Shown: positions 16,432 to 24,486 of the stretch, one piece after another
How positions within the stretch are numbered: the stretch's first letter is position 1
Layout: every line of letters starts with the position of its first letter
Source: Pirellulaceae bacterium
GTDB taxonomy: Bacteria > Planctomycetota > Planctomycetia > Pirellulales > Pirellulaceae
Direction: 5' to 3'
DNA length: 64,000 nt
Assembly: GCA_024102795.1 (NCBI GenBank)
Contig: JAGFJK010000421.1
Location: forward strand, 1 to 64,000
Translations under genes and position numbers: made by a program
The notes under the pieces: generated by a model
Databases searched by the model: none
What the model saw: only the letters and a program-made list of their open reading frames with translations
What the model was told of the DNA's origin: nothing

Positions 16432-18513
16432 ATGAGTCGCCCCAGTTTCGCCCTCACCGTCTTGCTCGCGTCCCTTGCGGGATCCCTGCTCATGGCGGGA
16501 ACCGCGCGCAGTCAAATTGGCCTGTACACCTGGGAGCTCGCCGCCAGCCACGCTCGGGCGTCGGCGGCCGGCGAGTTGTACGCCTACGAGGAAGACCTGC
16601 AAGGTCACCCGGAACAGCAGCCGGACCCCGTGACCCGTCCCAGTGAAGAATTCGAAGAGTTCCAATGTCCCTACATGCAGGAGGCATACAACCAGTATTG
16701 CCCTTACGACTACAACGCGACGGATCACCACGATTCGCCGGCCCAGTACTGCCCCTATTCGGGCCGCTGCTTCGTGCATGAGTACACTTGGCAGGACTCC
16801 GACACGACCGCCGAGACTGGCGAGACTAGCGAGACTGGCGACGATGCCGTCGCGCAGGCCGGCGAAGCCAGCGACCAGGAACTGATCGCCGAATCGGCCA
16901 GCGTCGAAGCCGACGCCCAGGTGCCTTCGTCCGAGGATCTGATGTCGCATTACGACGCCGTCTACGACGAAGCGGTGTACGGCGCGTCTCCGGCGGCGGA
17001 GGACGTCGCGCAGTCCGACACGGGCAGCCAGACGGCCAATGACTACGACTACGAGAGCTACAAGTACGACCCGTACGACTACGAGTACGACTACGACTAC
17101 GAAACGGAGTACGGCTACGAGTACGACGGGTACCAGGCCGAGAGTTCCGCCGGCAACGATGCTCCGGCGGCCACCGAGCAGCCGCTGGCCGAGAATCCGG
17201 CCGAGGAAGCGACGGCCGACGTGACCACGGACGAGACGACTGTCGAGACAACGGACGAGACGGAAACGTACGACCCGTATGCCTACGACTACGAGTACGA
17301 CTACGAGTACGACTACGGCTACGGCTACGGCTACGGCTACGAGGACGACGGTTACCAGGCCGAGAATTCCGCCGGAAACGATGCTCCGGCGGCCATCGAG
17401 GAACCGCTGGCCGAGCAGCCGGCCGAGGAAGCGACGGCCGACGTGACCACGGAAGACGTGACCACGGACGAGACGACTGTCGAGACGACGGACGAGACGG
17501 AGACGTACGATCCGTATGCCTACGACTACAATTACGAGTACGACTACGGCTACGAGTACGACGGTTACCAGGCCGAGAATTCCGCTGGCAACGATGCTCC
17601 GGCGGCCACCGAGAAGCCGCTGGCCGAGAAGCCGGCCGAGGAAGGAACGGACGACGTGACCACGGAAGGCGTGATCACGGACGAGACGACTGTTGAGACA
17701 ACGGACGAGACGGAACCGTACGATCCGTATGCGTATGACTACGAGTACGACTACGAAGCCGATTACAGCTACGAAAACGATGGCACGAACGCCTCGACCG
17801 GCGATTCCGCGGCCAGCGAGCCGGCTCAGGCGGCGGAGATCGTGCCGGCGATCGAGGCGTCGTCCGGCGAAGGGACTTCGGCCGACGAGTCCGAATACCG
17901 CTACAGCGACGAGTACGAGTACAGCGACGAATATGGGTACGAGTACGAGTACGGTGACGAGTACGGCCAGGGATCGGCGGACGACCGTGATCCGTACCGC
18001 CTGGCCGATGAGCTGTTCGAACCGGCCACGACTGAGCAGCCGGCCAGCTCCGATGTGACCGGCGAAGATCGGCAAGTGGAGGCGGAGGAAGCTGAAGATG
18101 CCGGGTTGAGTCCGGCCGAGGCGTACGAGCGGTGGTACGGAGACTACGGTTACACCGACGGCTACGACGACTACGGCTACGAACCCCACAACCCGGAGGA
18201 CACCTCGTCCCCGTCGCTCGACCTGGCCGAGTTCTTCCAGGCGGCACGCCAGGCGGTGGTCGCCGTCGTGGAGCAGGTGGAACGGATCGTCTGGGACATG
18301 CAATACGAAATGGACCTGCTGCTCTGCGAGACCGGACTGGAGCGGGCCTGGTACGACGCCGTGCATGGCCAGACGGCGGTCGAGACTGAGACGGCTGAGA
18401 CGGCTGACACGGGCTCGGCTGCGACAGAGACCGCCGAGCCGCCAGTGGACCAGTGCCGACAGCCAGAGGAAGCATACCCCTGGTATGAGTGTGAGTGCTG
18501 GTACAACGACTAG
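16432..18513 (+). CDS. Secreted acidic tyrosine-rich repeat protein
   Basis: A 693-residue protein not assigned to any family I know. A Sec signal peptide (MSRPSFALTVLLASLAGSLL...ARS) starts at an ATG with a strong aggagga site. The mature protein is extremely acidic and rich in Tyr. Three to four units of roughly 70-75 residues (17040-17800) alternate a Tyr-Asp/Glu block (YDYEYDYEYDYGYGYGYGYE) with an Ala/Glu/Thr spacer (GYQAENSAGNDAPAA ... TTVETTDETE). The N-terminal 110 residues contain several cysteines (QCPYMQEAYNQYCPYDY). The C-terminus has a short amphipathic helix (LAEFFQAARQAVVAVVEQVER) and a Cys pair (WYECECWYND). Calcium or metal binding, adhesion or a matrix role is only a guess. 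A terminator follows at 18615. Confidence 0.75.
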   Translation: MSRPSFALTVLLASLAGSLLMAGTARSQIGLYTWELAASHARASAAGELYAYEEDLQGHPEQQPDPVTRPSEEFEEFQCPYMQEAYNQYCPYDYNATDHHDSPAQYCPYSGRCFVHEYTWQDSDTTAETGETSETGDDAVAQAGEASDQELIAESASVEADAQVPSSEDLMSHYDAVYDEAVYGASPAAEDVAQSDTGSQTANDYDYESYKYDPYDYEYDYDYETEYGYEYDGYQAESSAGNDAPAATEQPLAENPAEEATADVTTDETTVETTDETETYDPYAYDYEYDYEYDYGYGYGYGYEDDGYQAENSAGNDAPAAIEEPLAEQPAEEATADVTTEDVTTDETTVETTDETETYDPYAYDYNYEYDYGYEYDGYQAENSAGNDAPAATEKPLAEKPAEEGTDDVTTEGVITDETTVETTDETEPYDPYAYDYEYDYEADYSYENDGTNASTGDSAASEPAQAAEIVPAIEASSGEGTSADESEYRYSDEYEYSDEYGYEYEYGDEYGQGSADDRDPYRLADELFEPATTEQPASSDVTGEDRQVEAEEAEDAGLSPAEAYERWYGDYGYTDGYDDYGYEPHNPEDTSSPSLDLAEFFQAARQAVVAVVEQVERIVWDMQYEMDLLLCETGLERAWYDAVHGQTAVETETAETADTGSAATETAEPPVDQCRQPEEAYPWYECECWYND
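17040..17800 (+). repeat. Tandem coding repeats of about 210-225 bp in the tyrosine-rich protein
   Basis: Recurring anchors ggttaccaggccgagaattccg begin near 17128, 17353 and 17563, about 225 and 210 bases apart. Within each unit, the tacgactacgagtacgac block varies in length. A fourth, shortened block lies near 17720-17790. The units share base-level identity, so they look recently expanded. Confidence 0.75.
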
Positions 18514-18850
18514 GTCACGAACCCGCCTCGCAAGAGGTGGTTTTGACCGCGGTCGGCTCGCCGGCTGGCACGAGTTGCGATCCGGCACGAGTTGCGATCC
18601 ACGGTGTCTTCATCGGCAGCCCACTCCATCCTGGGGGTGGGCTGCCTTATTTCTTGTCCTGTCCAAGCCACCAAACCAGTTGCCACGGAACATTTTGCCG
18701 AATTCTGGTAGCATCGGGCGACAGTCGGAAATAGAATTAGGGCTGGTGCGTCATCGCGCGCCGTCAACAAGGGCAAGGCAGAGCTTTTCTCGGAACCGGA
18801 ACGGGGAGGAGCTCTTGAAGTATTCACATCTCTGCTGGGAGCCGTTGATC
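18514..18850. other. Intergenic region before the giant VWA protein
   Basis: About 340 bases. It contains a direct repeat of ggcacgagttgcgatcc near 18567-18600, the terminator at 18615, and AT-richer sequence around 18715-18760. Promoter elements were not fixed with confidence. Confidence 0.4.
18615..18655 (+). terminator. Probable rho-independent terminator of the tyrosine-rich protein gene
   Basis: Inverted repeat ggcagcccac (18615-18624) / gtgggctgcc (18637-18646), extendable by three further pairs, followed on the plus strand by the T-rich ttatttctt. It lies about 100 bases after the stop codon at 18513. Confidence 0.75.
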
Positions 18851-21800
18851 ATGTTGTTCCAACGCAGTCAGTTTTCACTGGCCGTGTCACCACTGGTGTT
18901 GCTGTGCTGCGCGGCCTGCGTCGCGGCCGAGCCACCTGCCGCTGCCCGCATGGTGACGTTTGATCATGCCACCGGAGACATTTACTTTGCCCTGAGTTTG
19001 ACTCCGACCGGCGACGTGCCTGCCGAGCGGGACAGCGACGTGGTCGTGCTGTTCGACACTTCGGCCAGTCAGATCGGCGTGTACCGCGAGGATGGCCTGG
19101 CGGTGCTGACCGAGCTGTTGAAGCACCTGGGCGGCGAGGATCGGGTCAAACTCCTGGCGGTCGATCTGACGGTCGTCGAATTGACATCCGATTTCGTGTC
19201 GCCGCGCGGCGAGCCGATGCAGGCGGCACTGGAGCGGTTGCGGCAACGGGTACCGCTGGGTTCGACCGACCTGGTGTCGGCGCTGAACCAGGCGCTGGAC
19301 AGCTTCGGTTCGACCGAGCGCCCCAAGTCGGTCGTCTACATCGGCGACGGGGTGAGCCGGGCGAACCTGTTTCAGCCGGCGGAACTGACGGCTCTGGCCG
19401 AGCGTTGCCGGGTGGAGCAGTGCGACCTGTCGAGTTTTGCCATTGGGCCGCACCGCGACCTGCACTTGTTGGCGGCGTTGGCCAATCATACGGGCGGACA
19501 ACTGCTGGTTGACGGCGAGAGCCTGGGGGCTCAGCAGGCCGGGCTAGCGCTGGCTCGAGCCAGCCGCGGCACCGTGCTCTGGCCGGCCGGCAACCAATTG
19601 AGCGAGTCGATTGTGGAATTGTTGCCTCAAACCGTGCCGCCGCTGCGCGTGGACCGCGACACGATTGTGCTGGGCCGTTTGCGGGACCGTGCGACCCAGG
19701 CGTTGTCGCTGGAAGTGCGGGCCGAGGGCCAATCGCGGACGCTCCAGTGGACGGCGTCGCCGGAGGCCAGCAGCGAGGTGCACAGCTATTTGCCGCGATT
19801 GGTCGAGACAGCTCGGCGCGACGGCGGTGCGACGCTGCCCACGGTCGGCTCGGACGGGCTGCGCGAAGCGGCTCGCGTGGTGGCGGTCAACAGCCAGCAA
19901 CTGACTCAGCTCGGCACGCAGGCACTCCGCAGCGGCGACGCGCAAGGGGCGGCCAGCGTGGCGGAAGCGGCTTTGAAGCGGGATCCGGTCAATCCGCACG
20001 CCCTGTTCTTGCGCGACGCGGCCCGCAAGGCCCGGCAGCAGGCCGGCGACGCCGAGCCGGAGTTGAAACTGAAATCCGGTGCGTTCAAACCGGCGGCCTT
20101 CCGGCGCGGCGGCAGCCACCGCTCAAGTCCCTTCCAGTTCGTGCAGTTCCAGGAGCCGTTGCCTCCGACGGCGCCAACTCCCCCGCCGGCCGGCAACTTC
20201 CAGGAAGCTCCCGATGGGCGTTTCCTGGACATGATCGAGAATGACCGCCGGGTCAAGGCCGGTCTGGTCGAAGCCGAGGTGGAGCGAGGGTTGATCGAGG
20301 CCCGGCGGAAGATGACCGAAAGTCCCGAAGGGGCCCGGCAGGATCTGAAGGTCTTGTTGGAGAGCGTCGAGCAGACGCCGGAGTTGAACGCCGACATGCG
20401 GTCGGAGCTGCGCAGCCGGCTGGAATCGGCCATTCAGGAAGCGGGACGCCAGGAGACGATCTTTGCCGCTCGCCGCGCGGAAGCCGAGGAAAACCGGATC
20501 ATCGCCTTGGAAGCCCAGCGGCTGGTGGAGGACGTGGCTCGCGACCGCCAGCGCATCAAGCAACTGATGGACCGCTTCAACGCCTTGATGAGCGAGTCGG
20601 CCTACAACCAGGCAGAAGAGATCGCCATGCAGGTGCGGGGCCTGGATCCCCAGAACGTGACCGCCGAGGCGGCCTCGTGGAACGCCCGCTTTGCGTTCAA
20701 CGTCACGGAGATGAAGCGGCTGCGGGAATTGCGGCACAAGAACTTCGCCGACGCCCTGTACACGGTCGAGCAGGCGGCTATCCCGTTCCCCGATGAACCG
20801 CCGATCGTCTACCCCGACGCCGAAGTCTGGCGCGAGTTGACGCTCCGCCGTAAGAAGTACGCTTCGGTGGATCTTTCGACCACCAGCCCGGCCGAAGAGA
20901 AGATCTTCTCCGCGCTTGACGAGCCGACCGTGCTGCAGTTCAACGACCAGCCGTTGTCGGACGTCGTGGAGTTCCTGAAAGACTACCACAAGATCAACAT
21001 CATCATCGACAACAAGGCACTGGACGACGTCGGTCTGGGCAGCGACACGCCCGTGACGCAGGACCTGAGCGGCATCTCGCTGCGTTCCGGCCTGCGGCTG
21101 CTGTTGAAGGAACTGGATTTGACTTACGTCGTCAAAGACGAAGTGCTCAAGATCACCACGCCGGAGGAAGCCGAGAGCGATCTGGTGACCAAGGTGTATC
21201 CGGTCGGCGACCTGGTGCTGCCCATCTCGGGAGCCAATGTCAATCCGTTCCAACTGGGCGGCGGCATCGGTGGCGGTGGCGGCTTCGGTGGTGGCGGCGG
21301 ATTGGGTGGCGGCGGCCTGGGTGGCGGCGGTTTCGGCGGTGGTGGCCTCGGCGGCGGTGGCGGCGGCTTCGGCGGTGGTGGCGGGATCTTCGCCGTGGAA
21401 GATGACCTGTCGCTGGGCGTCAAGAAGCAGCCCGCGGCGCCGGTCGCGGAGCAACCGGCCGCAACGGCACAACCGGCCGATCAAACGCCGATCGAACTGG
21501 AAGCGTCAGCCGGCGCCGACTCGGCCGCACGCTGGAGCAACTATTTCGCCGGACTGCAATTGGAGAACGATCAGCAGCGGCTGGCTCATGCTCGCCGTGT
21601 GCGGGAAACGGTGCGCCAACTGACGCGCTCCGCCGAACGGCTGCTGGAACGGGGCGAGCAGGACGCCAGCCAGGCGAAGTTCGCCGAATTGATCAACCTG
21701 GTGCAGGCCGCGCTGCGGCACGGGCATCCGCAACCCTGGATGTACGAGGCCCTGGCCCTGGCTCTGCACGCCACGCACGCTCCCGATGAAGAGATCGAAC

Positions 21801-22942
21801 GGGCCATGATGTCGGCCGTCGATTTCAGCGACAACGACGAAATGGTGCTGCTGGCCGCCAACCAGATGTCGCGGATGGGACTGGAGCGGCGAGCGTTGCA
21901 GTTGTACCGGCAACTGGGTGACGCCTACCCGTTCCGGCCGGAGCCGTTCATCCAAGCGTTGGACGCCGCCCAGCGGCTGAACGATCTCGAAGGCAAGAAG
22001 TGGGCCTGCGTCGGCCTGTTGCGCCAAGCCTGGCCGCGCGATCAGCGGCAGGTGGAAACGCGAGCGGTGCACGTGGCCAAGCTGACGCTGGACGAGTTGC
22101 GGGCAGCGGGGCGGACGGAAGAGGCTCAGCGGTTCGAGTCGGAGTTGGACCAGGCGCTGGTGCGCGACTGCGTGGTCACTGTCCGCTGGACCGGAGACGC
22201 GGATATCGACCTGCTGGTGGAGGAGCCCACCGGCACGCTCTGCTCCATCCGCAACGCGCGGACCACGTCGGGCGGCGTGCTGCTCGGCGATTCCTTCTCG
22301 CGGCCCGGCGGTGAAACGATCCATGGATACTCGGAGACCTACGTCTGCCCGCAAGGATTCAGCGGCGAGTACCGCCTGTTGCTCCGCCGCGTGTGGGGCA
22401 AGGTCACGGCGGGAAAAGTGACCGTGGATATCCACACCACGAACTCGGATCGGCCGCATATCCGGCAGCAGATTGACTTGAATGACAAGAACGCGGTCGT
22501 CATTTTCGACGTGAAGTCGGGCCGCCGCAGCGATCCGCTGGAAGACCACCAGGTCGCCAATATCGCTCAGGCGCAGCAGGCCGCGAGCCGGGCCATTCTG
22601 GCTCAGCAACTGAACCAGTTCGAGGGTTCGGGATCGGCCGCCGAATACTTCGCCGACAACCAGCAAGCTCGCGGCGACGGTCGGTTTGTCGATCCGCGGC
22701 TGCGCAACCGCCGTCCGCGGGCCGGGGCCGGTTTCCAGCCGGTCATCACGACCTTGCCCGAAGGCGCCAACATGACCGCCACGGCGGTTATCTCGGCCGA
22801 CCGCCGCTACGTGCGGATCACGGCGATTCCGTTCTTCTCCGGCGTCGGCGATGTCTCGACTTTCAACTTCGCCACAGGCGCCGTCGGGAACGGCCTGCCG
22901 GGCGACGACGATGACGACGACGACGACAACAACAACAACTGA
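18851..22942 (+). CDS. Giant exported VWA / secretin-like (STN) / DUF2135 protein
   Basis: A 1363-residue protein. A signal peptide (MLFQRSQFSLAVSPLVLLCC...VAA) is followed by a von Willebrand A domain at about residues 45-200 with a MIDAS-like DTSAS and YIGDGVSRA. Then come helical and TPR-like stretches and a charged coiled coil (about 460-640). At about 690-790 is a secretin N-domain-like segment (VLQFNDQPLSDVVEFLKDYHKINI ... LRLLLKELDLTYVVKDEVLKIT). A glycine tract (GGGGFGGGGGLGGGG, about 800-850) and another TPR-like part follow. The DUF2135-like domain at about 1100-1225 reads CVVTVRWTGDADIDLLVEEPTG. The end is poly-Asp then poly-Asn. The frame is open far upstream, but only the ATG at 18851 gives a signal peptide. 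Function unknown; probably a periplasmic or surface scaffold. Confidence 0.85.
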   Translation: MLFQRSQFSLAVSPLVLLCCAACVAAEPPAAARMVTFDHATGDIYFALSLTPTGDVPAERDSDVVVLFDTSASQIGVYREDGLAVLTELLKHLGGEDRVKLLAVDLTVVELTSDFVSPRGEPMQAALERLRQRVPLGSTDLVSALNQALDSFGSTERPKSVVYIGDGVSRANLFQPAELTALAERCRVEQCDLSSFAIGPHRDLHLLAALANHTGGQLLVDGESLGAQQAGLALARASRGTVLWPAGNQLSESIVELLPQTVPPLRVDRDTIVLGRLRDRATQALSLEVRAEGQSRTLQWTASPEASSEVHSYLPRLVETARRDGGATLPTVGSDGLREAARVVAVNSQQLTQLGTQALRSGDAQGAASVAEAALKRDPVNPHALFLRDAARKARQQAGDAEPELKLKSGAFKPAAFRRGGSHRSSPFQFVQFQEPLPPTAPTPPPAGNFQEAPDGRFLDMIENDRRVKAGLVEAEVERGLIEARRKMTESPEGARQDLKVLLESVEQTPELNADMRSELRSRLESAIQEAGRQETIFAARRAEAEENRIIALEAQRLVEDVARDRQRIKQLMDRFNALMSESAYNQAEEIAMQVRGLDPQNVTAEAASWNARFAFNVTEMKRLRELRHKNFADALYTVEQAAIPFPDEPPIVYPDAEVWRELTLRRKKYASVDLSTTSPAEEKIFSALDEPTVLQFNDQPLSDVVEFLKDYHKINIIIDNKALDDVGLGSDTPVTQDLSGISLRSGLRLLLKELDLTYVVKDEVLKITTPEEAESDLVTKVYPVGDLVLPISGANVNPFQLGGGIGGGGGFGGGGGLGGGGLGGGGFGGGGLGGGGGGFGGGGGIFAVEDDLSLGVKKQPAAPVAEQPAATAQPADQTPIELEASAGADSAARWSNYFAGLQLENDQQRLAHARRVRETVRQLTRSAERLLERGEQDASQAKFAELINLVQAALRHGHPQPWMYEALALALHATHAPDEEIERAMMSAVDFSDNDEMVLLAANQMSRMGLERRALQLYRQLGDAYPFRPEPFIQALDAAQRLNDLEGKKWACVGLLRQAWPRDQRQVETRAVHVAKLTLDELRAAGRTEEAQRFESELDQALVRDCVVTVRWTGDADIDLLVEEPTGTLCSIRNARTTSGGVLLGDSFSRPGGETIHGYSETYVCPQGFSGEYRLLLRRVWGKVTAGKVTVDIHTTNSDRPHIRQQIDLNDKNAVVIFDVKSGRRSDPLEDHQVANIAQAQQAASRAILAQQLNQFEGSGSAAEYFADNQQARGDGRFVDPRLRNRRPRAGAGFQPVITTLPEGANMTATAVISADRRYVRITAIPFFSGVGDVSTFNFATGAVGNGLPGDDDDDDDDNNNN

Positions 22943-22968
22943 CCCTTCACAGTGACACCGATCGGATC

Positions 22969-22999
22969 AGGGCCGAGTGGCAGCTTGCCACTCGGCCCT
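22969..22999 (+). terminator. Perfect 14-bp stem-loop terminator after the VWA protein gene
   Basis: Arms 22969-22982 (agggccgagtggca) and 22986-22999 (tgccactcggccct) with a 3-base loop, 27 bases after the stop codon. The tail (ggtcgttgtcagttgtc) is only moderately T-rich, so termination efficiency is uncertain. Confidence 0.7.
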
Positions 23000-23369
23000 G
23001 GTCGTTGTCAGTTGTCAATTATCAGTCGTCAATCGTCAATTTGCAATTTGCAATCTCCGATTAGCGTTCACCCTTGGGCGCTGCAACACAATACCTCACG
23101 GACTTTGAGATCTTCTTCACTCGCCATCGGGCTCCATCGCAGTATACCGCTCGCCTTGAAACGCTGTGCGTCGGATGTTCGAGCTGGTGCAGCTTATACG
23201 GTGTTTTGCCGAGGGAATTTGACGCGACAAACGAGGGAAGCTTGCTGCGGCCTCTGCTTCCGCGAGCTCTCCCCTTTGAAATCCCTCTGGCTCTCGCTCC
23301 GCTTCGAGATCGTGCAGCTTTTAAGCTATTCTCCATCACTATGTTTACGGCAAATTGCCATGATTCCTG

Positions 23370-23404
23370 TTCGAATCCCGCCGGCTTGCCCGGCGGGATT
23401 CGAA
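23370..23404 (-). terminator. 15-bp perfect stem-loop downstream of tsaD
   Basis: Arms ttcgaatcccgccgg (23370-23384) and ccggcgggattcgaa (23390-23404) with a 5-base loop. It lies about 57 bases past the tsaD stop codon and could terminate the ctp-tsaD transcript. No T-run follows, so it could instead be a dispersed palindrome. Confidence 0.5.
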
Positions 23405-23460
23405 GTGGGGAAGCGCGGTAGTGCGACTTAACACGATGTCGTCAGACGACAGTTCGCACG

Positions 23461-24486
23461 CTACTTGTGCCGCACCAGGCCCGGGACGGCGTCCAGGTCC
23501 AGAGGGTCGCTGTGGCCGGCCAGCAGGCACTGGATGGCGATTCCGCCCATCACGGCGTTGTCGGTGCAGAGCGCCGGGGGCGCGATGTGCAGGGTGATGC
23601 CGGCAGCCGTCGTTTCCGCCTCCAGGCGTTGGCGAAACCGCCGGTTCGCGGCCACTCCACCGCCGACGCACACGGTCCGCAGCCCGGTCCGCTCCACGGC
23701 CAGCAGCGTCTTGCTGACCAGACAATCGACCACCGCCTCCTGAAAACTGGCCGCCAGGTCGGCCACTTCCTGGGGTTCGAGCGTCACCTGCGAGAAGTCG
23801 GGTTTGCCGACGCCCGCGATCTTGTACCGCACGGCCGTTTTCAGACCGCTGAAACTGAAGTCCAGCCGCTCTCGGTCGTGCAGAAACGAACGGGGAAAGG
23901 CATGTGCGGCCGGGTTGCCCTGCTCGGCCACCTTCGACAACGCCGGGCCGCCGGGAAATGGCAGGCCCAGCATGCTGGCCACCTTGTCGAACGCCTCGCC
24001 CGCCGCGTCGTCGATTGTGCCGCCCAGGTAATGAAACTCGAACGCGCTCTCGCACCGGTACAGGCTGCTGTGGCCGCCGCTGACGATCAGCCCCACGCAG
24101 GGGAACACGTCGCGCCCGGCGGCCATCCGGCAGGCAAAGATGTGCGCGTGGAGATGGTTGACGCCGAGCAGCGGTTTGCCCGTGGCCAGGCACAGCGTCT
24201 TGGCCGCCATCAGGCCCACCAGCAGCGAGCCGGCCAGACCCGGCGTGTAGGCGACCGCGATCCCGTCCAGCTCGTCCAGCCGCAGCCCGGCCCGCCGCAG
24301 CGCCTCGTCAATCACCGGCAGGATGCGTTCCAGGTGCGCTCGAGCGGCGATTTCGGGTACCACGCCGTGAAACCGCCGGTGCAGTTCGTCCTGGGAGGCG
24401 ACGACGGACGAGCGGACTTCGAGCGTGTCGCTGATGACCGCGGCCGCCGTTTCGTCACACGTGGTCTCGATTGCCAGGATATTCAT
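23461..24486 (-). CDS. tsaD: tRNA N6-adenosine threonylcarbamoyltransferase TsaD
   Basis: A 341-residue enzyme that transfers the threonylcarbamoyl group to A37 of ANN-decoding tRNAs, in complex with TsaB and TsaE. Family landmarks are all visible: MNILAIETTCDETAAAVI at the N-terminus, HGVVPEIAARAHLE, the metal-binding HLHAHIFAC, IVSGGHSSLYRC and the C-terminal CTDNAVMGGIA. Length is typical. The ATG at 24486 overlaps the stop of the ctp gene by 4 bases (ATGA), so translation is probably coupled. Confidence 0.95.
   Translation of the reverse strand: MNILAIETTCDETAAAVISDTLEVRSSVVASQDELHRRFHGVVPEIAARAHLERILPVIDEALRRAGLRLDELDGIAVAYTPGLAGSLLVGLMAAKTLCLATGKPLLGVNHLHAHIFACRMAAGRDVFPCVGLIVSGGHSSLYRCESAFEFHYLGGTIDDAAGEAFDKVASMLGLPFPGGPALSKVAEQGNPAAHAFPRSFLHDRERLDFSFSGLKTAVRYKIAGVGKPDFSQVTLEPQEVADLAASFQEAVVDCLVSKTLLAVERTGLRTVCVGGGVAANRRFRQRLEAETTAAGITLHIAPPALCTDNAVMGGIAIQCLLAGHSDPLDLDAVPGLVRHK

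Larger units (their letters stand above)
22943..23460. repeat. Intergenic region with dispersed repeat element
   Basis: About 520 bases without a gene. After the terminator at 22969 comes gtcagttgtcaattatcagtcgtcaatcgtcaa, then caatttgcaatttgcaat. From about 23090 to 23340 lies the fullest copy of an element with landmarks gaatttgacgcgacaaacgaggg, tttgaaatccctctggctc and cttcgagatcgtgcagctttta. Related copies are near 1550-1592 and 40845-41000. The tsaD-side hairpin follows. Confidence 0.55.

Noticed and set aside
16414-18588. A 724-residue minus-strand ORF overlapping the tyrosine-rich protein
   Set aside because: It is the antisense of repeated gactacgag codons, giving a Val/Leu/Arg-rich repeat product with no ribosome site or signal. 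The plus-strand gene has a signal peptide and a strong ribosome site.
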